Shown piece by piece: positions 1-10,300 of a DNA stretch of 35,758 bases (the first letter of the stretch is position 1; every line of letters begins with the position of its first letter). The stretch lies in IMG/VR virus record IMGVR_UViG_3300045421_000573, positions 1-35,758 of that record. One strand, given 5' to 3'. Position numbers and translations under genes: made by a program. Under the pieces are notes generated by a model. That model was not told the origin of the DNA, did no database searches, and was given only the letters and a program-made list of their open reading frames with translations. This DNA is from a virus.

Positions 1-393
1 ATTTATGAGTTTTGCGGCTATAGAATTAGTAGTGTAGAGATTTACATTATCGTCACTAATTGATGGAGTTGCAGATGCCCCGGCATTGAAAAATGCAACT
101 GAGTCTTTTGTTAAATCATAGTATTTTGCCCCATAATACTTTGACCCCACTTCTGTATCTATTTCGTGAGTACTGGATGTTTCAGCTCCAATAATAAGTT
201 TTACTCTATTGAATATTTTTGTATTTATCAACTCTAATTCTATATATATTCTGCTAAGATCCATATATATTTTTTGATAAAAAAGATTTTCTTGACTACT
301 TTTTCTTGCAGTTCTGTAAAAGGAGCGAATTCTTTTAAAAAGCGGCTGCCTCACTATATTTTTTTCATCTGAATTTTGATAGGTAACTGCCAT
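1..393 (-). CDS. N-terminal part of an unidentified virion structural protein (runs off window)
   Basis: Reading from ATG at 393 toward position 1 gives about 131 codons without a stop; the rest lies outside the window. The protein begins MAVTYQNSDEKNIVRQPLF and has an early segment rich in Arg, Lys and Tyr, then mixed beta-type sequence. The start is well supported: a TTAGGATAA stretch holding both the Shine-Dalgarno-like AGGA and the stop codon of the preceding gene lies a few bases upstream, leaving 5 nt between genes. The one CGG trinucleotide here (coding strand, plus position 80) is out of frame. I do not recognise the family. By position, at the end of a run of structural genes, it is probably another baseplate or fibre component, which is inference only. 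Confidence 0.7.
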   Translation of the reverse strand, partial: MAVTYQNSDEKNIVRQPLFKRIRSFYRTARKSSQENLFYQKIYMDLSRIYIELELINTKIFNRVKLIIGAETSSTHEIDTEVGSKYYGAKYYDLTKDSVAFFNAGASATPSISDDNVNLYTTNSIAAKLIN

Positions 394-398
394 GATTT

Positions 399-2591
399 TT
401 ATCCTAACTGCTCGTCTTCAATTTTTTGATTATTTTTAAATTTTACAGTAAAAGAATCTATAGCTGGTGATCCTATCGGGTTTTGAGACCTAGACATATC
501 TGCCCTTACTCTAATTGATTCAACTTTATTTGAATTATTGGTGAAATAAAATATTTTAGAACTTAATCTCATATTTGTTCTGCTAAAGATTTCTTTATTT
601 CCAAAAAAATTTTCTATTGTAAAAACATAATCATATACAGATCTATTCTTTTTAAATTCTAGTGGATCCACATAACTATAGTAGTCTAGGTAAACCAAAC
701 CATACTTAGCTAGGGTGCTGTCCTCCATCAGTGTTATTGCGCCGTTAGCGCTATCTTCCACGTCTATGGCTACTCTAATTGTATTTACACCTTGTTTAAA
801 ATTCCATTCAATTAATTCAGAAAATTGACCAGATGGTATATAGGTTGGTTTTTCATTTACGTAAACAGCTATATTCCAATTTTTGGAATTGGCATCGTTT
901 TTTAAAAATGTATGTCTCACTGTTTTTTCTGTTGCGCAGAAAACTTTCGTCTCCAAAAGAATACTGATTCCAGAAACATTCGGTCCCACAAAAAATGTTG
1001 AATCAGAAGAAACATCATATGCCGGTATAATATAAAGTTGTTTTATGCTTGAACGACCTGCAATTATTGAATTCCATGTTGAAAGTCCATCAACTTCATT
1101 AAAAATTTTATTTGTATAATTTATATAATAACCCCTAGCTAATCCAGTTCCAAAAAGAATATAGGAATCATACGGCTCATCACCAATATCCACCTTAGCG
1201 ATTCTATATATAGTCTGATTGGGATATAGATCCAATATTGGATTTTGTTGATTGAGATTTGCATCACCGCTCTTTGAAACTAGGGGTATTTTTTCTATTT
1301 CTATTTTAGGATTAGATACTTGATCGACAATTTTTTTTGACTTCAAATAAGTTCCCTCAAAAGAAATTACATTTGGATATGAAGCTAAAGTATCATTTTT
1401 TGTTGAGATTGGAATCCAATTAAAATCAGAGATTATTTGAGCCGCAGGATTGTCTTCCGCAACAAAATAAGATATAGTTCCATTTTCAATTCCTGACTCA
1501 CTGGTCGATAGTGAAACGGCATCTATCGCTAAATTTTTGTTGTCTTTTGTCTTTAGGCTTATTGGTTTACTAACATAAGTGGCGGATCTTTCGTGATATT
1601 TGCCAGATATTGCAATATCCCTAAATGCAAATCTGTACGCATATTTATCTTTTTTGGTCTCCTCAATGTAGTCTGGTTCTGATTTTAGTAGAAATAGATC
1701 TATGGATGCAACACTACCTGCTTGAAAATTAAAAGAAAATCTATCATAATCTTTTGAAGATTTTTTAATAAAAATAGCATTTGTTTTTGTTGCGTCGAAG
1801 TAATTAATCTTGCAGTAAATTTCAACTGGAGAAATAGTATTTAATTTACCGGAAATATTAGAAATAATTATATTTTGATTTATTGGTAAATTAAGATTTA
1901 AACTTACCAAGCCAATTGAATCAAAAAAGAAAGTTTTCTGCCATTCTGTATTTTCTAACCCATCAAACACTGAGGCAAAAAATGATTCATTGGAAACTGG
2001 TTGATTAGTATGAATGGAGTTTTTGTTAAAAGACAAAGAATAGGTAACCCCATTCGCAACAACACTTTTTGCTGATATCAAATCAAAAACAGCAGAATCG
2101 AGAGCTGGAAGACTAACTTTGCCGTTGGTAATGTCTACATACGCTGTAGTAAAATTAAGATCTGTCCCATCTGCTGTAGAAAAACTGTCGGTATAAGAGG
2201 CGTAAATGGAATCAGAATTTTGATTTACGAAAGTAAGATCATCTATTTTATTTTCCAGTTCTATCCTTCTTGCTTTTAGATTCTGTAATCTTTTATTTAA
2301 AGCCGTGGTTATTCTCATAATTTCTTCTGAGTTTTCAAGAAGAGAGTCATAGAGGATCTCAATATTGAATAGCGTAAAAAGCATTTTTTGGTTAACAATA
2401 TTAACATCGCTTGCAAATAACTGCCTAAAGATTTCCGCATCTATGGGTAGTGGTTGACCAAGTTGATATGTTGAAAAATATTTAGAAAAAAACTCTAACA
2501 TTTCTGACTCTTTTGGAATATAGCCAGAGGAATATAAATTTCTATAAACTACATCTAAAAACTTTTCTTTTTGAATGTTTGCTATGCTCAT
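399..2591 (-). CDS. Structural protein with coiled-coil head and carbohydrate-binding-like fold; paralogue of the two genes before it
   Basis: An unbroken 730-aa protein with no in-frame CGG. Residues about 90-120 form a charged helix (ALNKRLQNLKARRIELENK) followed by a Tyr/Asp/Ser-rich linker (YASYTDSF). The rest is beta-rich. Around residues 560-610 a stretch with WNIAVYVNEKPT followed by WNFKQGVNTIRVAIDVE resembles the jelly-roll strands of carbohydrate-binding modules. The helix, the aromatic linker and a C-terminal strand pattern recur in the proteins coded at 4733-7381 and 2588-4727, so I regard the three as diverged copies. The start ATG overlaps the previous stop as ATGA, and a GGAAGAG stretch lies upstream. 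It is likely an outer baseplate or fibre protein that contacts the host surface; that role is inferred from context and fold resemblance, not from a recognised family. Confidence 0.75.
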   Translation of the reverse strand: MSIANIQKEKFLDVVYRNLYSSGYIPKESEMLEFFSKYFSTYQLGQPLPIDAEIFRQLFASDVNIVNQKMLFTLFNIEILYDSLLENSEEIMRITTALNKRLQNLKARRIELENKIDDLTFVNQNSDSIYASYTDSFSTADGTDLNFTTAYVDITNGKVSLPALDSAVFDLISAKSVVANGVTYSLSFNKNSIHTNQPVSNESFFASVFDGLENTEWQKTFFFDSIGLVSLNLNLPINQNIIISNISGKLNTISPVEIYCKINYFDATKTNAIFIKKSSKDYDRFSFNFQAGSVASIDLFLLKSEPDYIEETKKDKYAYRFAFRDIAISGKYHERSATYVSKPISLKTKDNKNLAIDAVSLSTSESGIENGTISYFVAEDNPAAQIISDFNWIPISTKNDTLASYPNVISFEGTYLKSKKIVDQVSNPKIEIEKIPLVSKSGDANLNQQNPILDLYPNQTIYRIAKVDIGDEPYDSYILFGTGLARGYYINYTNKIFNEVDGLSTWNSIIAGRSSIKQLYIIPAYDVSSDSTFFVGPNVSGISILLETKVFCATEKTVRHTFLKNDANSKNWNIAVYVNEKPTYIPSGQFSELIEWNFKQGVNTIRVAIDVEDSANGAITLMEDSTLAKYGLVYLDYYSYVDPLEFKKNRSVYDYVFTIENFFGNKEIFSRTNMRLSSKIFYFTNNSNKVESIRVRADMSRSQNPIGSPAIDSFTVKFKNNQKIEDEQLG

Positions 2592-4240
2592 GTCTGCTCT
2601 ACTCTTCCTATCAATTTATATGAAAATAATGTCGGAGTTGTATTGGAATATCTGGGCCTATAGATTTCTATCTTCACTTTTATTTTTTTTGTTTCAGAAG
2701 GAATATCTGGATAATTATAATATCCTATTCCTTTTAGTTTTTCTCCATTTTTTGGAAACTGATTAAAGGATAATACCTCGGGTATTCCCGTAAATGGGTT
2801 TTCTATTGGAGATATTCTAATCCAGTTTTTTGCTTCATCTACAGAAATATATGTCTTTATCAATGATTCATTTTGTGAAATTGCGCTATAATCGATTTTG
2901 GAATTAAGAGATATAGTAAGATTTTTAACATTGCATGGGAACTCAAAAGTATTGGAAACAAAATTTGAGCTAGATTCATAAAGTTGATAACCAATGTCTA
3001 TTGATCGTAGGCCTATCGCAAAACGTTTTGCTTTATAAATCTCATAATCCTTTTTAAGACTTAATGTAGCTGTATATGTTTTGGGATTAAATGTCTGTTT
3101 TATAGTTTCTATGTTAATATTTTGGAAGTTATTGCTAGACCATTGGTTTGAAGATATTTTTCCTTCAATATATAACTTAATTCGCTCAGCTGCGTCTTTA
3201 GATTCAGCTTTCCATGCAGAATTTATATCAGTAGTGGCTGCTTTTTCTTGCTGTTTTTCTAGTGTTTCAAATCCAGTAAAAGCATTGGTATAATAATACT
3301 TAATTAAAGAAGATCCAGATTGTCTCTGAAATGAAATCAAATATGAGTCCATCTTTTCTTGATCTTTATATGTTATATTAAGCTGCTTTACGAATAAATC
3401 TGATTGATCCTTAAAAATATTAGGCCTAGTTATTGGTGGAACTAAATCAAAAATATTATATTGCACTTCCCCAAACCCCAAAGAGCTAAGTGCGCTAGGA
3501 TCAAATCTTGTTTGAGTATTCAATGAGGAAAGTTTCCCATCAGAGGGAAGCGGTTTCCAATACATATGCTTAATGTTAATTTCGGAACAATCATTCTGCT
3601 CGATGTATACTTGTATTTCTGATGTAATTACTTCTGAAAAAACTAATTTTACTTTGTCATAAAAATAATTTTTTAATGAATTTGAATCCGTTGGAATTAA
3701 TGCAGCTCCCACATAAATGGGATCGTCAATTAAATCTATCTCTTTTGACTCTTTATCAATCGCAACTATTTTTGTTATTTTGAGCTGTGCGCTGGGTGCT
3801 TGGTCTGTTCCCCAAAACGGAATAATATCAATTGTATTTGCTTTTTCGGGTTTATCTGACTTAAAACTTAAAACCAATTTAAGGGGCTCTTTATCATTAT
3901 GATCTATCCAAGATTTATATTTAACAACCTTTGAACTACCAGATACTTCTTCGTAAGAATACAAGAATTCATAACTTTTTGCTTCACGGAAAGGTGTGCT
4001 AGATTTGTTAACGGAGATAGCTTCATATTCAAAATATGTTAAAGGATTTAAATCAGTAACATTACCGATAAGACCAGAAGAGGGATTATCCAGATAGCTA
4101 TACCTATACGTTGAACCCCCATCTCCGTACGCGTAAACTGCATGATTATTGCCTAAAAATCCATTTGATTTATTTTCAACTACAGAAATCGATTTTGCTT
4201 TCCAGGCAGAAGATGATTTGAATGGCAGAGAAGCCATTCC
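2588..4240 (-). CDS. Structural protein, segment 2 of 2 (residues 163-712), joined by +1 shift at CGGA 4241-4244
   Basis: This is the C-terminal 550 residues of a 712-aa protein whose first part is coded at 4241-4727. A standard gene finder would begin a separate protein at ATG 4237 (MASLPFKSSSAWK), but this ATG has no separate spacer or independent ribosome site: it sits one codon after the CGGA site, inside the upstream reading frame. Early in the segment (NVTDLNPLTYFEYE, then LVLSFKS and NTIDIIPFWG) the spacing resembles a discoidin-type (F5/8-like) beta sandwich, though weakly. The C-terminus (KVKIEIYRPRY onward) matches in pattern the ends of the flanking paralogues. It stops at TGA, which overlaps the next gene's ATG, so TGA is a real stop codon here. 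Role inferred: outer baseplate or fibre protein. Confidence 0.75.
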   Translation of the reverse strand, partial: GMASLPFKSSSAWKAKSISVVENKSNGFLGNNHAVYAYGDGGSTYRYSYLDNPSSGLIGNVTDLNPLTYFEYEAISVNKSSTPFREAKSYEFLYSYEEVSGSSKVVKYKSWIDHNDKEPLKLVLSFKSDKPEKANTIDIIPFWGTDQAPSAQLKITKIVAIDKESKEIDLIDDPIYVGAALIPTDSNSLKNYFYDKVKLVFSEVITSEIQVYIEQNDCSEINIKHMYWKPLPSDGKLSSLNTQTRFDPSALSSLGFGEVQYNIFDLVPPITRPNIFKDQSDLFVKQLNITYKDQEKMDSYLISFQRQSGSSLIKYYYTNAFTGFETLEKQQEKAATTDINSAWKAESKDAAERIKLYIEGKISSNQWSSNNFQNINIETIKQTFNPKTYTATLSLKKDYEIYKAKRFAIGLRSIDIGYQLYESSSNFVSNTFEFPCNVKNLTISLNSKIDYSAISQNESLIKTYISVDEAKNWIRISPIENPFTGIPEVLSFNQFPKNGEKLKGIGYYNYPDIPSETKKIKVKIEIYRPRYSNTTPTLFSYKLIGRVEQT

Positions 4241-4244
4241 TCCG
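4241..4244 (-). other. +1 recoding site 10: TCT CGGA GGA (712-aa protein, residue 162)
   Basis: Zero frame: ATA TCT CGG AGG AAT, with TGA 21 codons after CGG. Shifted frame: GGA ATG GCT TCT CTG. It joins LIS-X-GMASLPF. The unbroken paralogue at 399-2591 has no CGG and no break at the matching place. Confidence 0.87.
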
Positions 4245-4727
4245 AGATATTAATGGTAGATTTTTACTATTTCCTATATCAATAAAATCCAGATTGTCAA
4301 AAGAATCACCAAAATAATAAAGGTCTGTTCCCGGACTATTCGAATACGTATTCAGAATATTGGTTTTTGATTTTATTCTATTTATAAATTTTGATTCTTT
4401 TTCTATTTCGGCATTAAACATATTAAAAAGAGAAACAATCATTCCAGTTTGATAATCTAATTGTTTGGCGAAGATGCTTAAATCGTCTGAGACGGATTTG
4501 ATGAATCTATTCATTTTTTGAGAACAGGGTGGTTCGCCTTTTATTATTGGTTCGTAATTTGAAATTTGACTAGTTGCATACTTGTTGACTTCTGTTATCA
4601 GCAAAATGTATTCTTCCGCTATTTCTGAATAAGAAGCGTTTTTATTATTTTTATATTTATTTATGAAATCTTGAATTTTTTTTATAATCTGATCATAAAA
4701 TATAGTGTTAGTAGATAATTGAGCCAT
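4241..4727 (-). CDS. Structural protein, segment 1 of 2 (residues 1-162), ends at the CGGA recoding site
   Basis: This segment opens with ATG 4727, 5 nt after the stop of the preceding gene, with a modest AGG upstream. It codes 161 residues and then CGGA at 4241-4244. Residues about 1-120 are mainly helical and end in a charged helix (AEIEKESKFINRIKSK), followed by an aromatic/acidic linker (LYYFGDSFDNLDFID) and then LPLIS-X-GMASLPF. Without the shift the frame continues for 21 further sense codons of atypical sequence and stops at TGA 4176. The helix-linker-beta layout is the same as in the unbroken paralogue at 399-2591, where the corresponding stretch (YVDITNGKVSLPALDS) continues without interruption. 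This supports one 712-aa product (2140 nt minus 1 is divisible by 3). Confidence 0.75.
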
Positions 4728-4732
4728 AAAAA

Positions 4733-7381
4733 TTAACCTAACTGAAGTAGTTTTTGAATATTAGTGTCTGGAGATTTTGTCTTCATTTTAATTATGACAT
4801 TGTCAACAGAACCGCTAGAAAAATAGTTTGGAAAATTGTTTCTTACTATTAATCTAAATCTTATGTAATTATTCATATGGTTATAAATGACATTAAATGA
4901 CTGATTAATTGGTTTGTTGAATATGATATTTTTTTCATTTTGAAAAAATAAAATTTCAGACGTATTATAGAAATTTGCCTTTTCAAAGTTTCCCTCTAAA
5001 TAATTTGTTAAATTAATTGCATACGTTCCATTCGCAAGTTTAACAATAACTGGACTATAACCAGAGTAATTGGATGCCGCTATAGTACCGTATGTAAGAC
5101 TATAGGTGGCGTTTTTTAATTTCGCATTGTCGATATGTGGGTTATTCTTTAGTACTATCTTATTTTCAGAACCAGTTCTTTTAAACGATTCCCCATCTTT
5201 ACCTTTTTCTCCGGCACCCAATATTTTAACCACATCAGACAGAAGCGACACATCAACGTATTGCTGTGAATAATTATCATTATCTAACTCATAACTTGCA
5301 ATATAAATTGAGTTTTTATTAAAGGAATTAATAATTATTGATTTATTAAATCTATTAACTGTATATTCATTGGTTGATAAAATCTTTTGATTTTCAAAAA
5401 TTTTCAACGTTGTGGGCTGAGGATAAAAACGAAGTATGGCGGACGAACTGACCGAATCAACAAACAGCATTTCGGAATTAATTTTACTTGAATCATAAGA
5501 TGCTATTGGTATCCAATCATTTTCTATTTTGGGATTTTCACTAAAGGATATAGAAAGCTCATGAGAATTTGCTTCCTGTAAATCAAATGATGAAGAATTA
5601 TAGCTGGCTGCATTTTCATCTAGATTCAGTTTAGCTTTTATTCCATAAACATCACCGGGGACAGAAATCCTAGAACTTATATAGCACGCTTTTGCGAGGG
5701 GGAGCGCTTTGCTTCCCGATTTTGCAACGCTGGCCTTGCCGACCTGGATCCCCCTAATCGTAAAAGAGTATTCATAATTATTAACAGATGCAAAATTATT
5801 ATTATACAATAAAGTTTTTCCAAACTGAGACCCTGGAATTGCGTAATCGGATGCGTTTTCAAGGCCTTTATATCCAAGCGTATTTAGGTTTTGCGAAATG
5901 ACAGAAGGAGCGCTAGTAATCTCTGACAATCTATTTTCAGTATAAGCCGTTTTTGTTTCTTTAAATAAAGTATTTTTAAAAATATTTACTTTTGAACCCA
6001 AAGCTTGAGAAACTATACTTTGAACTAAATTTGTTAACGGACTATTTTTGAAAGACTTATCGGAATCATCAATACTTATTAAAGTATTTTTTTCTTTATT
6101 AAATTCATTTTCAATTAATGAAGGATGATTTTTATCATAAATTGGAAACTTGCAGGTGTAATATTCGGAATAAGAATAATTATTTCTTTTAAATTCATCT
6201 ATTGAAATATTTTTTCTGAAATATTCAACTACAATGTCTTGAAGAACACTATAGCGATTTTTTCTATCTTTTTGAGTTTTTGCAATATACTTAGAAATAG
6301 ATCTAGATATTAATTCATTAATTAAAGGTGGATTATTCGACTTTGTATAAGTGCCCTGATTAAATATCAATATTATTTTTTTGACTCTGTCAAGTGATAG
6401 ATTAACATCAATTGTTGATTTTATTATTAAAGGAGCTTTTAATATTTTTTTAATTTCATAACCAGAGACTGGATTATTCGAATTAAGTGAATATATTTTT
6501 TCTGCCGCATTCGCAGCTTCCACAGCCACCTGCAAAAGTTGTAAGCCGTTACTTTCTCCTGGAAATATTCTTAAAAAATCCATTTCAATTTCTTTGATTA
6601 AAGAAATCTCGACTAAGGTTTTAGCCCCAACTATATATGAATAATCATAGTCTATATACTTTGAAATTTCCTTAATTGTAGATGTAATAACAACAGGAGA
6701 TTTTACTGATACACTCCAGGTATCCGACTCATCTTCATTAAATAAACTATTGAGATTACCTTCTGAGGAAACATATTGTTCATAATTTGAAATCATTTTT
6801 ATTTCTTTTATATTGTCTAAAATATTTAAGATATTTATTCCAGAACCTATCTTGAAGGTAGATGATATCGGATCAACATATCCGTTTCCATTATCTGAAA
6901 AAGGTATTCCACCCCTATCTATATAGGGAACTCTTTGCGTTTCGTATTCGTTCGAATACAGATTATTATCAAAGTTTTCTATATAAGAAAAATTATATAA
7001 ATCGTCTTTACCAGAAATAAACTCGTAATTATTAATATAGTTTTCATAATAAGCTAAGGATTTTTCGGCTTTCGATATTTGAGAAAGCATTATTTCGGTT
7101 ATTGAATTTATTACAGTATTTATTGAATTTGATGCGTCAAAAAATCTAGAAAATCTTATTTCAAAATCTCTAAAGAAATCAACAAAAAATTCCGATCTAA
7201 TCAGTTCTCTTGATATTGAAAGAGTGGGGACAAAAGTAGGACCAGCAGAAAAATCTGCAAGGTTTTTTACCAATTCTGCTATCTGGGTCTTGTCTACCTT
7301 TATGTCGGCAATCAAAGAACCAATTGTTTTTTGAGAATTTTCAGAAAAAGTTTTTATTGTATCAGGAAGAAAGTTAATCAT
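4733..7381 (-). CDS. Large structural protein, paralogue of the two following genes
   Basis: An 882-aa unbroken protein with no in-frame CGG. The first 100 residues are helical, including a segment around 75-115 (INSITEIMLSQISKAEKSL), then an aromatic/acidic linker (LYNFSYIENFDNNLYS) like those in the next two genes. Residues about 205-285 (LFNEDESDTWSVSV, then LVEISLIKEIEMDFLRIFP) have the spacing of a discoidin-like beta sandwich: an acidic loop, a Trp, then strands. The C-terminus (YIRFRLIVRNNFP, then VDNVIIKMK) again resembles the paralogues' ends. ATG 7381 follows the previous stop by 3 nt with only weak Shine-Dalgarno character, so expression may depend on translational coupling. I do not recognise a named family. 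Position and size suggest a baseplate periphery or fibre-type protein. Confidence 0.75.
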   Translation of the reverse strand: MINFLPDTIKTFSENSQKTIGSLIADIKVDKTQIAELVKNLADFSAGPTFVPTLSISRELIRSEFFVDFFRDFEIRFSRFFDASNSINTVINSITEIMLSQISKAEKSLAYYENYINNYEFISGKDDLYNFSYIENFDNNLYSNEYETQRVPYIDRGGIPFSDNGNGYVDPISSTFKIGSGINILNILDNIKEIKMISNYEQYVSSEGNLNSLFNEDESDTWSVSVKSPVVITSTIKEISKYIDYDYSYIVGAKTLVEISLIKEIEMDFLRIFPGESNGLQLLQVAVEAANAAEKIYSLNSNNPVSGYEIKKILKAPLIIKSTIDVNLSLDRVKKIILIFNQGTYTKSNNPPLINELISRSISKYIAKTQKDRKNRYSVLQDIVVEYFRKNISIDEFKRNNYSYSEYYTCKFPIYDKNHPSLIENEFNKEKNTLISIDDSDKSFKNSPLTNLVQSIVSQALGSKVNIFKNTLFKETKTAYTENRLSEITSAPSVISQNLNTLGYKGLENASDYAIPGSQFGKTLLYNNNFASVNNYEYSFTIRGIQVGKASVAKSGSKALPLAKACYISSRISVPGDVYGIKAKLNLDENAASYNSSSFDLQEANSHELSISFSENPKIENDWIPIASYDSSKINSEMLFVDSVSSSAILRFYPQPTTLKIFENQKILSTNEYTVNRFNKSIIINSFNKNSIYIASYELDNDNYSQQYVDVSLLSDVVKILGAGEKGKDGESFKRTGSENKIVLKNNPHIDNAKLKNATYSLTYGTIAASNYSGYSPVIVKLANGTYAINLTNYLEGNFEKANFYNTSEILFFQNEKNIIFNKPINQSFNVIYNHMNNYIRFRLIVRNNFPNYFSSGSVDNVIIKMKTKSPDTNIQKLLQLG

Positions 7382-7384
7382 AGT

Positions 7385-10300
7385 TTAAACCGTAATCCAG
7401 TCATTTCCTTCCATGTCTTGTATTTTAAATACAACACCGGCTGTTATATTTTTTCTAATTATAGAATAAACATCTTCTTTATCCACAAAATTATCTAAAA
7501 CTGTTTTGGGAAGTTTAATTATTATAAACCCACCCTTTGGATAAGCCTGCTGGCTTGATGGATATACGTCCCAAAATGACACCGCTTCTTTTGTTTCTTT
7601 AAGTATTTTTTCAATATCCAAAAATCCGTATGAATCTAAATTTACAGACTTATCGTAAGTGGATTTCAAACCCCCACCCCTAACCCTTAGGTCAACCATA
7701 TTAATACCAGATTCTGGAGTATTTTTTATGATATGTATTAAACCTATTTGTAAGGCAAATGGATCATAGCTAACACTATCGTAGGGATTAAAAATGCTAT
7801 TGTCATATGTAAAGTGAACAACCCCATTAAACACATATTCCGAAACATGATTCCATACATATACTAATTCGTTTTGATTTGAGGAAGACGCCGCAATTGG
7901 CTGCAGCACTTCAATCTTTGACGGTTTTATGTAAATATATAAGGGCTTTTCTGGTTCTACTAGATTTTGATTTAAGAATGGGTTGAGCGGAACAGGACTT
8001 CCGTTCACCTGCTTTATCGGTATGCCACTTGACTTAACGGCATAAGAAACTCTTATCAAATCGGGATCCTGCGGAAGGTCTATCTTTAGATCAATTATGC
8101 CCGTATCACAGTTTATGTTTCTTATATAAGAAGAACTCAATAATTCCCATGGATAGGAAATAGATTCTCTTGTCTCTATAAAAAAGTACTGTTTTAATAT
8201 GCCAAGCCTATTGGCTGATGGCTCAACGTAAGATGCTATAGGAACCTGTGACAATTGAATTTTTCTAGAAGAAAGGAAGAGTGGATATTCGTTAAAAACA
8301 TCCACATATGGTTGACCCAATATTTCTGACCATAATATATTTGATACATCCAATGTAGAGTACAATGCTTTAAGTTTTTTAGCAGTATATTTTTGCAGCC
8401 AATTGGTATAGCCGTATTTCGGATCAATATAAAATTCTTTTACAAAAGATCCAGATGTAATATATAGCGGCCACTGATCTAGTTTTGAAAGATTTGGTGG
8501 AATAGACGAAAGGGAAATTTTTGAAGACGGAATATATTTTATATTATATATCGGGCAAGCGAGATTAACCGGTGCAGTCGGAGGATTGATTGTGCCGAAA
8601 GTTTTTGCGCCCAAAAAATCGGGCCCGCCCGCATTTCCATCGGCGTCTACCGCCATTAATCCAATGTATATATTTTCTGGCCCTCTTGAAATATAGTCAA
8701 CATAATACAAAGTTTTTCCAATAAACTCTTTTTTAGATTTATCATAAAATCCGTATAAAAATCCACCATTATCTGGAATCTCATTCTGCAAAACAAACGC
8801 ACCATAGTCTATGTTGAATTCAGTGTTAGAAGAGTTGTTGCTAACAAATGACTGAAGATTAATCCCGTAAGGTTTTCCAATTTTATCAGAATCAGAGCTT
8901 GGTTGACATAAGAGCAATAGTCCATCTAAAACGCTGATTGAATTTTTTGTTTTTTGAATTAGTGAGCCGTCTGTTTTGAGTAGCCAGTAATTGTTAATTT
9001 GGGCAAGACTGCTTTTTATCACATTGGAATTTTCATAATTCAAAGATGATGTCTCAAAAAATAATTTATTATTTGATGTATTTACAACTACGGAAGAAGA
9101 GTTAACGGGATTTTTTGTCTTAGACAAAACATTTGAAACAGATAAGGTGTTTGAATTTATTGAAATTGTTTTACTAGAAGTAAGATCTATAGTTATTGAT
9201 TCATCTTTATATAAGGGCTCAGAGTTGGATGATGACATAGAGAAGGGAGTAAATGGCGGTTTATACTCTTTCGAACTAAAATCAATTTTTGTAGTTGTTA
9301 AATCTATAGTAGCATCTCCGGAAAATGTCGGATATGTTATCGACAAAGGTTCTGTCTTAAACTTTACAGATTTCACTCCACTAAGATCAATGGCTTCAGC
9401 TTTATTGGGGGAAATATTGTCCACCTTACCAGATATTCTATATTTTATAGTTGCCGGTTTGGTAACGGTAGTTGGGACATATCCGGTCTCCTCCTTAGTG
9501 TATTCCTGAACCCACTTAGTTGTTGCGTCACCTTCTTTAAGTTTGTAACTAATAACAAAACTTATTTTATCTATTGCGTATCCTTCAGCCTTACCAAATA
9601 CGCCACCCAATGAGCTACCTTTTAGTTTTATAGAAAAAACTCCAGATTCAGCCAGTGTTTTATTAACAGGTGTTCCATGGAACACGGTAAAATAATCTGT
9701 TTTACCCTTAATTAATTGTGATTTTGAGTAATTCGCAGTTTGAGTATTTATATCGAAAGCATATCCCCTAATCTCCTGTATACTTATTCCCTTATAGGAA
9801 GGAGCGCCCCTGAAAGATCCTGCAGATACGTTTATGCTTTCTATTTTAACGTCTTTTACAGATGAACTCCTATATCTTGCGGGAACTGCTACGTAAATAA
9901 TATCTGAGATTGGATCACCAAGAACATTTCCTGTATAGCCTATTTTTTGAAAAGCAAGATCGGTATTTTTCAACTCCCATATTTCTACAGTAGTAGCCGC
10001 ATTTTCTATAAATTTTATACAGTCTTTGTTATTACCTGCTTTTATGCGATTAACTACCGCCTGATATCTAGTATTATCTGTTTGCAGCATCTTTTTCCAA
10101 ACTTCTCTTGCAAAAAGAGACTTTGTTTCGCTATCAACAATACCGTCTTTAACCCTTGCTTTGTATACCTGTTGAAATTTAAGCACTGCATCGGCTGTTT
10201 GCTTATCGTATACTCTGGTTAATGGACAATCTGACAAATCACTTTTGACTAGTTTGGCTTCCCTAAGTGTTATTTGTATATAGGCAACATATTCAGGAAG

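Noticed and set aside
5677-5877. Minus-strand 66-codon ORF inside the 882-aa structural gene
   Set aside because: It is an alternative frame of a gene with clear coding character, with no ribosome site or recognisable motif.
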